Source: Medicago truncatula
Taxonomy: Eukaryota; Streptophyta; Magnoliopsida; Fabales; Fabaceae
Assembly: GCF_003473485.1 (NCBI RefSeq)
Contig: NC_053042.1
Coordinates: forward strand, 50,059,762-50,123,761
Length of the DNA stretch: 64,000 nucleotides
Direction of reading: 5' to 3'
The translations under genes and the position numbers were made by a program. Each line of letters opens with the position of its first letter. Position 1 is the stretch's first letter. Shown one piece after another: positions 11,296 to 23,300 of this stretch. Below the pieces are notes generated by a model. That model did no database searches. It saw only the letters and a list, made by a program, of their open reading frames with translations, and had not been told where the DNA came from.

Positions 11296-12018
11296 GGCTC
11301 CGTTTGGATTGACTTATTTTGAGCTTATGTGGACTTATCTAATCTCATAAGCCTTTTTAAAGGTGTTTGGGTAAATAAATAAAAATAGCTTATCATAGTT
11401 TCATAAGCTGCTTATGCCATATTTCAATAAGCCTAAATTTTCAGCTTACCCTTCGACAATTAACAAGGAGCTTATGAATTTATGTGACCTCCTTCGATTC
11501 TCTCTGGATCCACTTTTTCAAAACATATATTTTCATTATAATTATCTTTGGCGGTGCATAAGTAACAAAATTGCTATATACTTATCTTACTAAAGTAACA
11601 CACGTAACTAAGATTTTTATTATTATTTTTTTGAAAGAAGATTTTTATTATTTGTTGTTACGTAACAAAATGAAACTGAATAGAAAAAACAAACTTGACT
11701 TGATATTTTTTTAAGGACAAATATTGATTATACTATATATATATAATTATAATTAATATATTTTAATATTGTTTTTTACATCTTGATTAATTTTATCAAA
11801 AAAATCTTGATAATTGTGGTTCTCTGATTTTTTTTGTTAAATTAAAAATATTCAAAATTTCGATAATTGCTTATGTAATGTCACATCAAACACTTCAATT
11901 TATGTATGTACTTTTTAGTGTACATATCCAAACATAAATAGCTTATCAAGTATAAGAGCTTATGATATAAGCTCTAATGCTATAAGCATCTATATAAGTT
12001 GTTTATCCAAACGGGGCC
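11296..12018. mobile_element. Tourist (PIF/Harbinger) MITE, 723 bp, nested
   Basis: The terminal inverted repeats GGCTCCGTTTGGAT and GGCCCCGTTTGGAT are flanked on both sides by TAA (11293-11295 and 12019-12021), the Harbinger target duplication. Removing element plus one TAA gives GGGTTAAATATG, which matches the opposite arm of the host MITE and confirms the insertion. It is non-coding. Internal CTTATAAG-like words recur in both halves. Confidence 0.92.
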
Positions 12019-12484
12019 TAAATATGTTTTTGTCCTTGTAAATATTTCGACTTTTTGTTTTAATCGTCCTAAAAAATTTCTTTGACTTTTGATCTTTCAA
12101 ATATTTTTCATCACAATTTTTGGTTCCTTCTCGTAAGGCAACTCATTTATATAATTAAAAAAATTTAATTTTTTCCGTAATCATGTTTAGAATATTATAA
12201 GAATCTCACAAATTTTTTTTTGAATTTTTACTAAAACATGAATTAAATATTAGTTGTTATATTTTTTGCGTTTAAAAGTTCATGTTTTGTTTAAAAATAA
12301 TAATAATTAGTGATTTTTATAATATTCTAAACATTGCTGAAAAATTTCATTCAAAAATTCGAAGAGTAAATGATCTAACCTAAAAATAAGGATAAAAAAT
12401 ATGGATGGAAAACTTTGAAAGAACTAAAAGTCAAAGGAAATTTTTTAAGGTAACAAAACCAAAATTTAGTATATTTATAAGAAC

Positions 12485-12788
12485 GAGTAAACCATCGAAT
12501 TGGTCCATGTCTTTGTAAGTGATTTCTTAAATTAGTCCATGAATATATTAATATTTCAAAATAGTCTCAGTCTTTGTCAAAAGTTTTTCGATTAAGTCTC
12601 TCGTCATGTGAAAAAAACATAGGAACTTGAGTTTAATTGAGAAACTCATGTTCCTATGTTTTTTTCACATGACGAGTGACTTAATCGAGAACTTTTGATA
12701 AAGACAGAGACTATTTTGAAATATTATTAGAGTCATAGACTAAATTGAGAATCACTTACAAAGACAATGACCAATTTGGTGGTTTACT
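12485..12788. mobile_element. Mutator-like foldback MITE, 304 bp, nested
   Basis: The two halves are near-perfect inverted copies starting GTAAACCA(T/C)C. The centre (about 12600-12670) is an almost complete palindrome containing AGGAACTTGAG and its mirror. The flanks TTTATAAGAAC (12474-12484 and 12789-12799) are an 11-bp direct repeat, close to the 9-bp duplication of Mutator elements. It sits inside the right arm of the 11289-12816 MITE. Confidence 0.9.
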
Positions 12789-12816
12789 TTTATAAGAACA
12801 AGAATATATTTAACCC

Positions 12817-14563
12817 AATTTTTAATGTTCAAATATCATTACTCATGTAACATCATAGTCCCTAGATGACTTTAAGTTTTGCTGATTGAACCGACAAACC
12901 AACACGAGTCTTTTCAATTTGTTTTGTCCTCACACGTTTTTTGAAAAACTTTCTAGAAGGTCACTCATCCCAAAACATATCCAAATCAATCATGCTTAAC
13001 TATGAAGTTCTTATGAATGGACTACAAAAAAAAATAATGCATCTTATTGATATAGGTAGTACCAAATAATTCTTAAAAATTTTTCTTCAACCGTGCAATT
13101 TCATACATGCACAACCTCATGATCTCCTCATTTCAATGTTATTTTGTTCTTTTTTACCTAAAAACTGTCATGAACTGCTCATTATCATACCTTATGTATC
13201 GACGACCATTCTCTATCTTTATCAGCCTCGATATTTACAACTCATTTCAATGTCCCATCCCAAGTACGGGATATAACACACCAAACCTCATATAAGCCAC
13301 GATTGGCTTCACTAAGGGAACAAGAGAGTCCCCCACCCATACCCACACATGCTAGAAAGGATTCTCACCCATAACGCTTAAATGATTTAAAAAAGTTATA
13401 CATTAATTTCTTCTTTGTTTGTTTTTATTACCAACTGAAATTGTCCAAATTCTATAAGTAGACCTTTAATGGTAAATGATTTTACAAATAACCAAGAGAG
13501 TTCAGATAAAATGACACGAGTCTCTTCTAATTTAATTAATGTCTTGAGTTCGAATTCAACCTTAAGCATGTAGCAAAGTTAAAACTCATAGGGAGAGTTT
13601 ATCATTTAATTGAGTTCCACAAGAATCAACGGACAAACTTTTGCAGTTTCGCGCGTGGAGGATACCCAATTTACACAAAAAAAAGCTATACAAATATTTG
13701 ATATGTTTGAAACAAGAGTTTGAATCTATAATTTTCAACTCTTTAATATTTAATGTGTGTGAGTTTTGTTGCGACGACTTAACTCTTCAAAACAAAAACT
13801 AAAAAATATCCAATACCCAAAGATAATCTCAACTCATGTCATTTAGTTTGGATTTTAGCAGAAAAAATCTTAAAAAATCAAATAAAATTTGCTTGTAGGT
13901 TTGATTTTCACAATATTTTCTTATGAAATTTCAATCAAACCAAACCAATGAAGAATGGGTTGATTTGGTTTCGTTCAATTTAGTTAACATTTTTTTAAAT
14001 GAAAAAAAAAGGGTATGATGATCGAAAAACACAACATATTGTTCAAAGATTGCACTATTAATATAATGTGAAAAAATATAAAATTTATTAAGTTTGATTC
14101 GAATCTAAGTTGTCTATTTTGAGAGGTCAAATTTGATTGGATTAGTCTAGACTCTATCATAAAGAAAAAAATTAAACCAATTTAAATTTTTTATTTAAAT
14201 GATAAATATTACTATGTTAATTGTTATGTTTGTTTGTTTCTCCTTACCATAACTTGAATTATGAACCTTAAACTCTTTAATTTAAGTCAAATCAATTGAA
14301 TTATCCAACCATTAATTTATTTACATTTAATATTCAGTTCGTCCTGCCCACATATAGCTCACCAAAAGAAGAAAGCTTTGCTTTGATATCTATCAAAAAT
14401 GGCTTGCTTTTATATAAATAATTAATTATAAAAAATACTAATAAGTTTCCTTTTAACATTGTTTACGTAACTAAAAATGATATTTTTATATATAAAAAGT
14501 TGTCCGATTATAACTTTTTATGCATTTAATTTATACTTTTAAGACAAAATTTCATATGTTATA
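12817..14563. other. Gene-free AT-rich stretch
   Basis: Only short frames are present, none protein-like. I see no recognised domain, RNA gene or clear terminal repeats. Confidence 0.5.
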
Positions 14564-14695
14564 CACCATCCGATCACTATTATAAGCAAAAATTAATATT
14601 TTAGATTCATTCATTAAATGATTGATGACCATATACATCATTAATTGAATGAATCCAAAATGTAAATTTTTACTTATAATAGTGATCGGAGGGTG
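14564..14695. mobile_element. Stowaway-like MITE, 132 bp
   Basis: The ends CACCATCCGATCACTATTAT and its inverted form (ATAATAGTGATCGGAGGGTG) are flanked by TA (14562-14563 and 14696-14697). Nearly the whole element is a hairpin, with arms continuing through AAGCAAAAATT and matching AATTTTTACTT. It is non-coding. Confidence 0.88.
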
Positions 14696-14895
14696 TATTC
14701 CTTAAACATTGTATTTACAACACTCGTTAGCATGACTTATTAATTATTAAATGTAGATGGATCAAAATCGATGCCAATTGCCCTTACTTAAATTGAAACA
14801 CATCTTTGACCGTAGATAACAGAGGGCTTTGTTATCTAGATAAAATATATTAATTTATTTGTAAGGGGCTTCCTACTTCTTCCGAATAAACTTTA

Positions 14896-16091
14896 TTGAA
14901 AGTTATTTTTTAACATACAAAACTTCAAAAAGACATAAGTAAATGACGTTCTTGCCCACAACGGTAGTTAACTACCGCTAGATTTATCCGTCGGTGGTTA
15001 ACTACCGATGTATACTAACACATCATAAATTTTTTTTTTTAAAAAAGCTCAACGGTAGTTAACTACCGTGGAACATGAAAATTAAAATTTTGCATTCCTA
15101 AAACACCAAATTGGTTACGGTACAAAATTTCCATGTGTCATGGCATGCAATTATCACAGTGGCACATTTTCACCTTGAATCCAATGCCACTAACAACCAG
15201 CACATGCACACACCATTTAAGACCTGTGATTTTTCATTTTAATAATGTTTTGTATATGACTTAGTTAGCCAAGAGTGTGAAGTATATCAACTAATTAGTT
15301 ATTAGAGGCAGATGAAGTATATAATTATATTATATAAAAGTATATATTATCATTTTTTATCAGAAAATTATATATAAATTTTGTGAGATCACCTCATTGC
15401 AATGCTTGATCAATATACACCCAAGGTATTTGACAACAAAGTTTTAGGGGGGCATATATGTTGCTGTGTATGCTCTTTGTGTATAAGAAGTACTTGTACT
15501 GACTATATTACAATTTTCAATTAACATATCATGTATGAGTATTCAAATTTGTGGAGTTGTCATTTGATTTTGTTTATTGTAGGTCATATACGGGGTGTAG
15601 TTTATCTCTTACCCCCTTGTCAATTTCTGTCAATCTGTTTGCATATCTCACTTCACAACCTGCAGTGTTTCCTTGACATGATAGAGAAGTAAAAGATGTA
15701 TACAAACATTTTATTATATCTATCTAGCCAGTAGTCTTTTTCTTTTAACTTACTTTCATAGTTAGTTGTTCACCACCTTTCAAGTGCACAAACATACAAA
15801 CCTGTCAAGCGCAGACTATTTTTCTAAACAAATAACTTTCGCTAAAACATGCTAAAGCGTAGAAGACATAACAGTAACAACAATCTATAATATATACTTT
15901 AATTTTCATGGTCCATGGTAGTTAACTACTGTTGGAGCTTTTCTCTTTTAATTTTTTTTATGCTGTGTTGGTATACAACGGTAGTTAACTACCGACGGAT
16001 AAATCTAGCGGTAGTTAACTGCCGTTGAGGGCAAAAACGTCATTTACTTATATTTTTATGAAGTTTTGTATGTCAGAAAAGCAATTTTCAA
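14896..16091. mobile_element. 1.2 kb inverted-repeat element carrying six copies of a 16-bp palindrome
   Basis: Arms of about 190 bp (14896-15087 and 15898-16091) are inverted copies. Each carries three copies of the palindrome CGGTAGTTAACTACCG or one- to two-base variants: 14962, 14992, 15053 on the left; 15916, 15979, 16009 on the right. The outer ends share TTGAAA, ACATACAAAACTTCA and TAAGTAAATGACGT. The middle 800 bp has no gene-like frame. I could not find a convincing target duplication. It is probably a non-autonomous DNA transposon (Mutator or foldback type); the superfamily is not established. Confidence 0.7.
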
Positions 16092-17304
16092 CTGCATTTA
16101 ATCCTAGAAAATACCGGTACCGCAAAAATGAAGTACTACCATAATAATAAAAGAGTCGTGAAGTACTACTATAACTTATACATATATTTAGTACGTACCT
16201 TTTGAAGGATCAACGAACGCCATGTTCTTCAATAAAAAAAATCCTTGGTTTATGAAAATTTCGATAGTGGAAGAGGGCAGACGTCAATTATGGATTCATT
16301 CTTAAGCAAACTTAGTACTATTGGTTTTGGATTTCATTTGTACAATTGTTTAAGGAGGGCAGAGGTCAATTATAATTTTTATATATCTAATTGGTATTAT
16401 AGTAAATTTTAAGGAGGGAATGTTATGTTTGGCTTCTGTAGAAACTAGAATCTACAATGAGCTTCCGATTCTGCACAATTGTTTTTAATTTTTGATTGTT
16501 TGATTTGCTAAAAAAATAAAGAATTGAACATAACAACTTCAATAGTTATGTGTTTGATTTTAAGATTGTTCTGAGACTGGCCAATTGAGTGGCAAGAGAC
16601 CGGACAAAAGTGAAACATCTATTCTTTACTAAACAACAACACTACTATTTTTTTTTTTTTTTCAATTCAATTCAAGGACAAGATATTAAAATATCAAAAC
16701 ATTTTTTTTTTTCTTTCCATCAAACATTGTCAAAGACAAAAATTAATTTATTCAATAACTTAAAAAAAAATTGTCCTGTTATGTCCGATAGTTATCTTTT
16801 AACAGGTCAAACACACCCTAAGATTGATTGATATTCAAAGTACACATGTACAAGTAAGGTCGATAGTCTCCCTTGTCAATGGCAGTTGCATTTTTCTTTG
16901 CTAAATTTAGAGGATCCATATATAAAAAAAAATAGTCCTGTTAAACAATGTACTTAAATACTAGTACTTAACCATTGCTGGGGAATTATTTAAGCATTTG
17001 CCAAAAAGTTTAAAAAAACAATAAGGAAAGTAAACTATTTGATTGAAAGTTAATTAAAGAGAAATTAGTATTAATTGGACTTGATTTAATATAACTCTAA
17101 TATGAATCATACAATTTAAATAATGTATGACTTTACCCCTACAATATAACATAACATGATTTCATGAAGTTCAAGAATGAAGACTTGAGTTTGAAACCCG
17201 AAGGAGTGGGGATAACGGGGGCTGTTGATTCACAATTAATTCATCATATGCACAACTGATTTACCATCTTCCAAAATAACATTAATGAGAACAACATGGC
17301 ATAT
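16092..17304. other. Gene-free stretch downstream of the BEACH gene
   Basis: AT-rich DNA with polyT/polyA tracts (around 16650 and 16705) and no recognisable gene. The part next to 17305 is the 3' flank of the minus-strand BEACH gene. Confidence 0.5.
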
Positions 17305-20300
17305 TTAACAACAAATTCTCAAATAACCATCTTCTGTTCCAATAAGAAACAATCGAGAGAAAGGAAGTATACTGATACTTGATAACGCTGACAAGCTTCT
17401 CATTCCGTTATCTGAAGAAACATAGAGTTTCTGGGGGATAATCTGATGCTGCCCATCCTGTATCATGAAACCATATAATCATGACCAAAATTTTGAAAAA
17501 TAAATATCATCATCAAACAACTGACATCAAGCACAAAGGAATTCAGGCCGACCACCAAAAAAAAAGGAATTCAGGCCTACAAGGTACCCATGCAACTGAA
17601 TATGGAAATTGAAAGCTTTTTACGGCTTCTAGTAAACTAGAAATTATTCAGTATTCCCTTGGTATATAATCTTCCACAAAAAATTGATTAATTCCACCGC
17701 TCTCTCAAAATTTTAAAATAAGGCAAAAACACGAAATGATATGTGTCATGATTTCAGTGGAGAGAGTAAATTAAGGGAGGATTCCACTCCCTTAAATCTA
17801 TTAAGAGATGATTGGTAGGAAGGGTGAGTTATCTATAAACGATTTCAGTATACCCATCATTTATTACTGGAGTGGAATCTATTTGAACAACCAAAGGAAA
17901 AAGAAATTCACATTCTACGTGGGTGTGAGCCTAAAAAATGAGAAGCATACCGTTTCAATGGCAGATTTAGACAAGGAAAGAAGCCCAATCCTATTCCGGG
18001 AAATTGAAATAACATCTTGGCCCCAAATGGAGAAACTGGATATTCCATCTGAATGACCTCTGAAAATAATGGGCTGTGATGGCAAATTCCTGCATGAGTA
18101 ATAAAGAAATAAGCTACATGATATATCTATCCAGAAATCTGAAAGAAAGCTTGTCATTATAATTAGTTTCTTATTTATGAATATATCTTCAAATAAACAT
18201 GTGTTGTATATCAAGAAGATTGTAGAGGACTCAAATGTATGAAAACATACAAGAGTGCAGGTTAAACAAGTTTTTTTTCTATATTTTATTTTATTTTTTA
18301 TTACTAAGAAATTAAAGAATTCCCTACAGTGCAATTGCATGCATCTATATCTTGTAAAAACATTCTTACTGCGGAGTTTATAACCCCCAGCAGGTTTATA
18401 TGGCATAAAGGGTGATAAGATAGGAACAAGTATAATGACAGACACACTTACATTCTCAAGTCCCAGACTCGTAAAGTTCTGTCCAGAGAGCTGGAAATAA
18501 GCAGATGTTCCTCAGGTGATGCCAACTGTAAACAAAGACATTGATGAAGCTGTGAGTAAAATCAAATTGTGTAAATATTTTGAAATTTGAACCACATACC
18601 TTTGTTACATATCCATCATGAGCACGCCAAGAAGCAACGACATTTCCACTCTTTGCATCAAACAATTTACAGTGACCAGAACTTTGTCCAGTTGCAATTA
18701 AAGACGGTGAGGTGGAAATTCCACCTGCCTGCGCCTTGCTAGAACCAGAGGAACATACAGCAGAAATAAGTGAATGAAAACTAGATTCATTAGATTCCCC
18801 CCTCCAGATATGAAGCTTTTGACCTCGAGCAACATCAATGAACCTGTGCAATACAAATAAACCTTTAAGTTGAAAGACATCAACATATTTTCTAATGTGT
18901 ATCTGATTGAAATAGCAACTAAATAAAACATAATTAATTCACCTGAGAGAACCATTTCCAGTGCCAACTACAAGTGTTTCAGCAGAGTCTAACAGATGCA
19001 TACAAGTATAAAGGCTTGAATCAAAAGCACTAGACAGCATCCCATTTGACAGAGTATTCAAATTAAGGACATTTGCCTGGTCACTGGTAATTTTTGGCAC
19101 AGATGCTGAGTGGTTTGTGGGATGGCCAGATTCCGTTTCGGACTCCGCAAATACTGATATTTGCTTCCCTGTTTGACTATCCCAAATATGAATTGTTCCG
19201 TCACAAGATGCCACTCTTCCACTAGATGATAAAATACAAATATCGTTTACAACCTAAAATTTGAGATGAATAATAAGTGTTACATTCCTAGGAAAAGTTA
19301 CCATAGAAAAATACAAATTGAAAAGCCACTTGAAGTGGAAAAAACCTATAAGCATAGCTCAGCTCAAGGTCAAGGAGTAATTATTATGATTGGCTATACT
19401 AATAGTTGTATTTTATTGCACTAGTACCTAATACATCAAATTATACCACAGCCCCATTTGTTTAAATTCTTCACTCATCAGGCCTCACTTTGTAGTTAGC
19501 ACATTTGATGCCATAGCGGAAAAAACCTATAAGCACAGCTCAACTCAAGGACAAGGGTAACTGTCATATTGGCTCCACTAATAGTTTTATTTTATTGCAC
19601 TAACTTCTGATATATCCAATTATACCACAGCCCCTTATGTTTAAAATCACCATCCATCACACTTCACTTTGTAGTTAGAATATCGATATCATTGTTGAAA
19701 CTTAACAGTACCATGGGAAATATGTACATACTACAGGGTTGTACACCAAACAATAGTTTTGTATGGTTGCAGAGTGTTATTTTCAGAAAAAGTGAAGAAA
19801 CTAACCTCCTCATGGCCATAATAGCCGGACAGACAGTTAGTTCGGCTCAATTCCCACTTCATAACAGTTCCTTTATATCCTTGGCCAATTCCCGCAGTAT
19901 AAACGGTAGATTCATCCTGATGAACAGCCAGAGACCTCACCGCTCCATGATGGGCACGTATAGAGTAGCTTACAGATGCTCTGATTTTCCATGGAAGGTC
20001 ATCTTTTTGAATTCCCACCCGCCCAAGAAATGCAGGCCCATCCCAGTTGGTGGCTGGACTAGGGAACCAAAACCATGGTTCATGGTTCACTTGGTTTGAC
20101 ATTCCTTCTTGCATTACTACTAGGCTTTGATGAACTTTAAATGGTCTTCTCTGAATCAAATTTTTGGCACCTCTACTTCCCTGGGATTGTGGAATTGACC
20201 ATCCAACCCCATTAAGCAACAACTTTGCTGGATTGTATTCAGATGTGAATCCCTGGGCAATTGCAGGTCTTTTAGCAATGTTACTTTCTGAGCTATTTCT

Positions 20301-23300
20301 TGATGATTCTCCTGCATATTCCCACTGAATCACAATAGGTTTAGAAAGAACAAAAAGGAAAGATATACATGAGGCTATGTGACAGAAATTATCACATCAA
20401 CAAAATCTAAAAAAAATCTTATATGGGACGAGAGAAGAAACAAATGTAAAGATCTATACCTTCCAGTTATGACGGCGTAGAAGTAGTTGTTCAAGAAGTA
20501 ACCATGTAGCACAACATTGACGAAGTTTCTCTATCCCAAGAAGAGATGCAAACAAGGTATAGAGAAGCAACCTGCATATAAAAAGGGGTTCAGTACAATT
20601 AACTTTAAGAATTTGATATTAACCACTAATATGACTCACGAAAAAAATCTCATTTATCTTTATCGTTCTGCGATTTCCTTCTCATCTACTTTCATTACAT
20701 ATTATTTTCTCCTCTCCATTACCTAGAGTTATTTTACTTTTGCATTAAATAGCCAAGGAGAGCGGTTCCTCCCAGCATAAAACCTACTCTGGAATTCAGT
20801 TTGGACACTCACACTAGATCCATGCGACTCTCAATTTGGAAGTCCCCTCCAATTTTTAATTTGGTAACCTTCGAGTTTCTGCTGACAGCAGTCGAACCTT
20901 TAGAAATTTCCTGGGAGAAAGCAAGCTCATCAAACAGTTCTTTAAGTTTTGGAAGAATATGCAATGCCGTCAAATCTGCTCCAATCCGCTGACAAATTCC
21001 AAAGAGAGTATTAGCAGCAACCTGAAAACAGAAGGCAACCAAGAATTATTTAACAATTTAAGCAACTAGTCAGTGGACAAGATGGCTTATGGAAAATAAA
21101 TGGTTCGAACATAACCACAGTACGAAGATACAAGTCAAGTATACTGATTGAAATGTAAATTCAGAGAGTTGCACAGCGCTCAAATTTTTTTGGAAGAAGT
21201 TTTGTACTGTGCTAATTTGTATTAGGTGCGATGCTTAGTTTCAAAAGGCATGAGCCAAGGCACGTATCTCAATCATTGACAACCAAATAAGTCTTAATTT
21301 TGATCATTCTAATTAAAACAAGGCACATTGTATTCATGTAAAACTGTAAATCCTTAGTGACTTGTGATTGAAAAGCAAAATGTCCTTCGTAAAGGGTAAA
21401 TCTAAGATGCCTTTTAGAGCGATTGAATCCAAGAAAAGGGGTGACAGATCCAAAACAAACCAATGAAGAATTTGAAGAACCTGAAGCACAGTAATTTCCA
21501 TATGTTTCTGCATAAGAACCCCAACGTGTATGCAACTTATGTCCTGTGTATTCACAAAGCATTCAATAAATAATTTATACAATATTTACTGGTATTTAAA
21601 GCCTTTTGTGGCCAAAAAAGAATAAAAAAACATACTTCAAGCAGCTCCTTTACAATGACTTCTTCTGTCAAGAAAGCTACAAGGCCATCTAAAGTCATCA
21701 TACAATCAATAAGTGCTAAAGAACTCCAACTCTGGACAGGATCAGGCTTATTCACGAATGACACGTCAATGAATGATCGGACAACATTTTTCAGTAATGG
21801 TAGCATCTGTTTAACAATAAAGGATTCCCCAAAAATACCCCCTGGGAAGTCAAGAAAAAAAATTAAAGGGGGTTAGAACTGAAGATCTCAGTAATGAAAA
21901 TATGGAAAAATACAAAATTCAATTAATTAAAAATACCAATTCTGACCAGCACATCAATGCCATCTACACATAGTCCTTTCCCAAAGCAGTGAACAAGGGG
22001 CAAAATAGTCTGATTCAATAAATATAAGGTTAATAAAACACTAATGGTATCACCTAAGTGGGAGTACATTCATGTGGACAAAGCAAAACACATTACTGAA
22101 GGTTGTGGCAAAACTAAAATTACCTGATTTATGGTAATTGGTACACCAATCTCCTCACTAGAACCAATTAGTAGCACCGAAGCAGATGCAGCTGAATTTT
22201 TATCCGGAGAAATATACAAGTTTGATAAGACCAACGGGTGAATAGTTTCCAGGTATGCCTGTTTGCCAACTCGGTTCCATATTTCGCGCACAAATGAATC
22301 TTGTAAAAGGGAAACCTTCAAATGTAAATAACCTGTGTTCTGCAAAAAGATGTTTAATTATAAAGGCTGAAGAATTTTTTCAAAAAATTAAAATAGAAGA
22401 TAGAAAAGACATCTGCTGACTAAATAAAATTCACAAAATGAAGTTAGCAACCTGTAAAATTTTCTGTATGGTTGGCAATATTAATATTTTCACTGTTTGT
22501 GCTGTTAAGCATTTCATCAATTCCTTTAGTAGTATGTACGCCCATTCAGCTTCAGTATCACTCGCAACATTCACTATAAGTGGTAAGCAGTAAGTAGCAC
22601 ACATTTCAGTTGCAAATGTACCCATTTGCCTGAGAGCTCCCTGCTTTGCAAGATTTGCAGCAAAATGAAGACGAGATTCATCTTTAGCAACAAGCTGAAG
22701 TGGAGCAAGAAACAAGTAGGAGGACTTGATTGTTTTCGGAAAATAAGGTGAATCCAGAAGAATTTTGGCCGATGGCCTCCTATATAGAAAAAAAAATTAT
22801 ATTTCAATAACTTGATAGAAAAAACAAGCCCACAAAAAGCATACCTAATAGGTCAAACACATGCATTCAGTTGCAGAATGTAGATGTACGTGCGTGCACT
22901 GATACCTCATCCAATCCTTTTGGATGCATGCTTCAACAAGTATTCTAACATGAGGAGGTAGTTCCTGCAGAAATCCTGGTAATGTTCCATCCTCCAAGTA
23001 TATTTCCAATGAGATTGAATCAAATAGCGGTCTGCAAAGATGAAGTTCTGCCAAGAGACAGCCGACAGAAAATATGTCCCTTGCAATATCTTCAGAGGCA
23101 AGTCTTGAAGAAGACAATTTCTGCCTCCAGAGAAGCAAGTCTGGATATCCTGAAAAGCCTTCATCTTCCTCTTTCATATGTTGAAGAAAAGATATATGGT
23201 TCATTTTATTCGGCAGCCGATAATTTTTGTCAATGAAAGATACATCGCTTATATTTTTAGTGAATGTCCCTGTGGTTGGATCTCCCAGGGATGAGATGTT

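Larger units (their letters stand above)
11289..12816. mobile_element. Outer Mutator-like MITE with GGGTTAAATAT ends, carrying two nested MITEs
   Basis: The ends are GGGTTAA at 11289 and TTAACCC ending at 12816. Left arm (12019-12110) and right arm (12380-12480) are inverted copies, both containing AAAAAATTTC and GACTTTTGATC/AGTTC-like words. The element is interrupted twice: by a Tourist MITE in the left tip (11296-12018) and another MITE in the right tip (12485-12788). Flanks AATATTTA and AATTTTTA may be a degraded target duplication. This terminus is a common legume MITE family also seen at 44857-45079. Confidence 0.75.
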
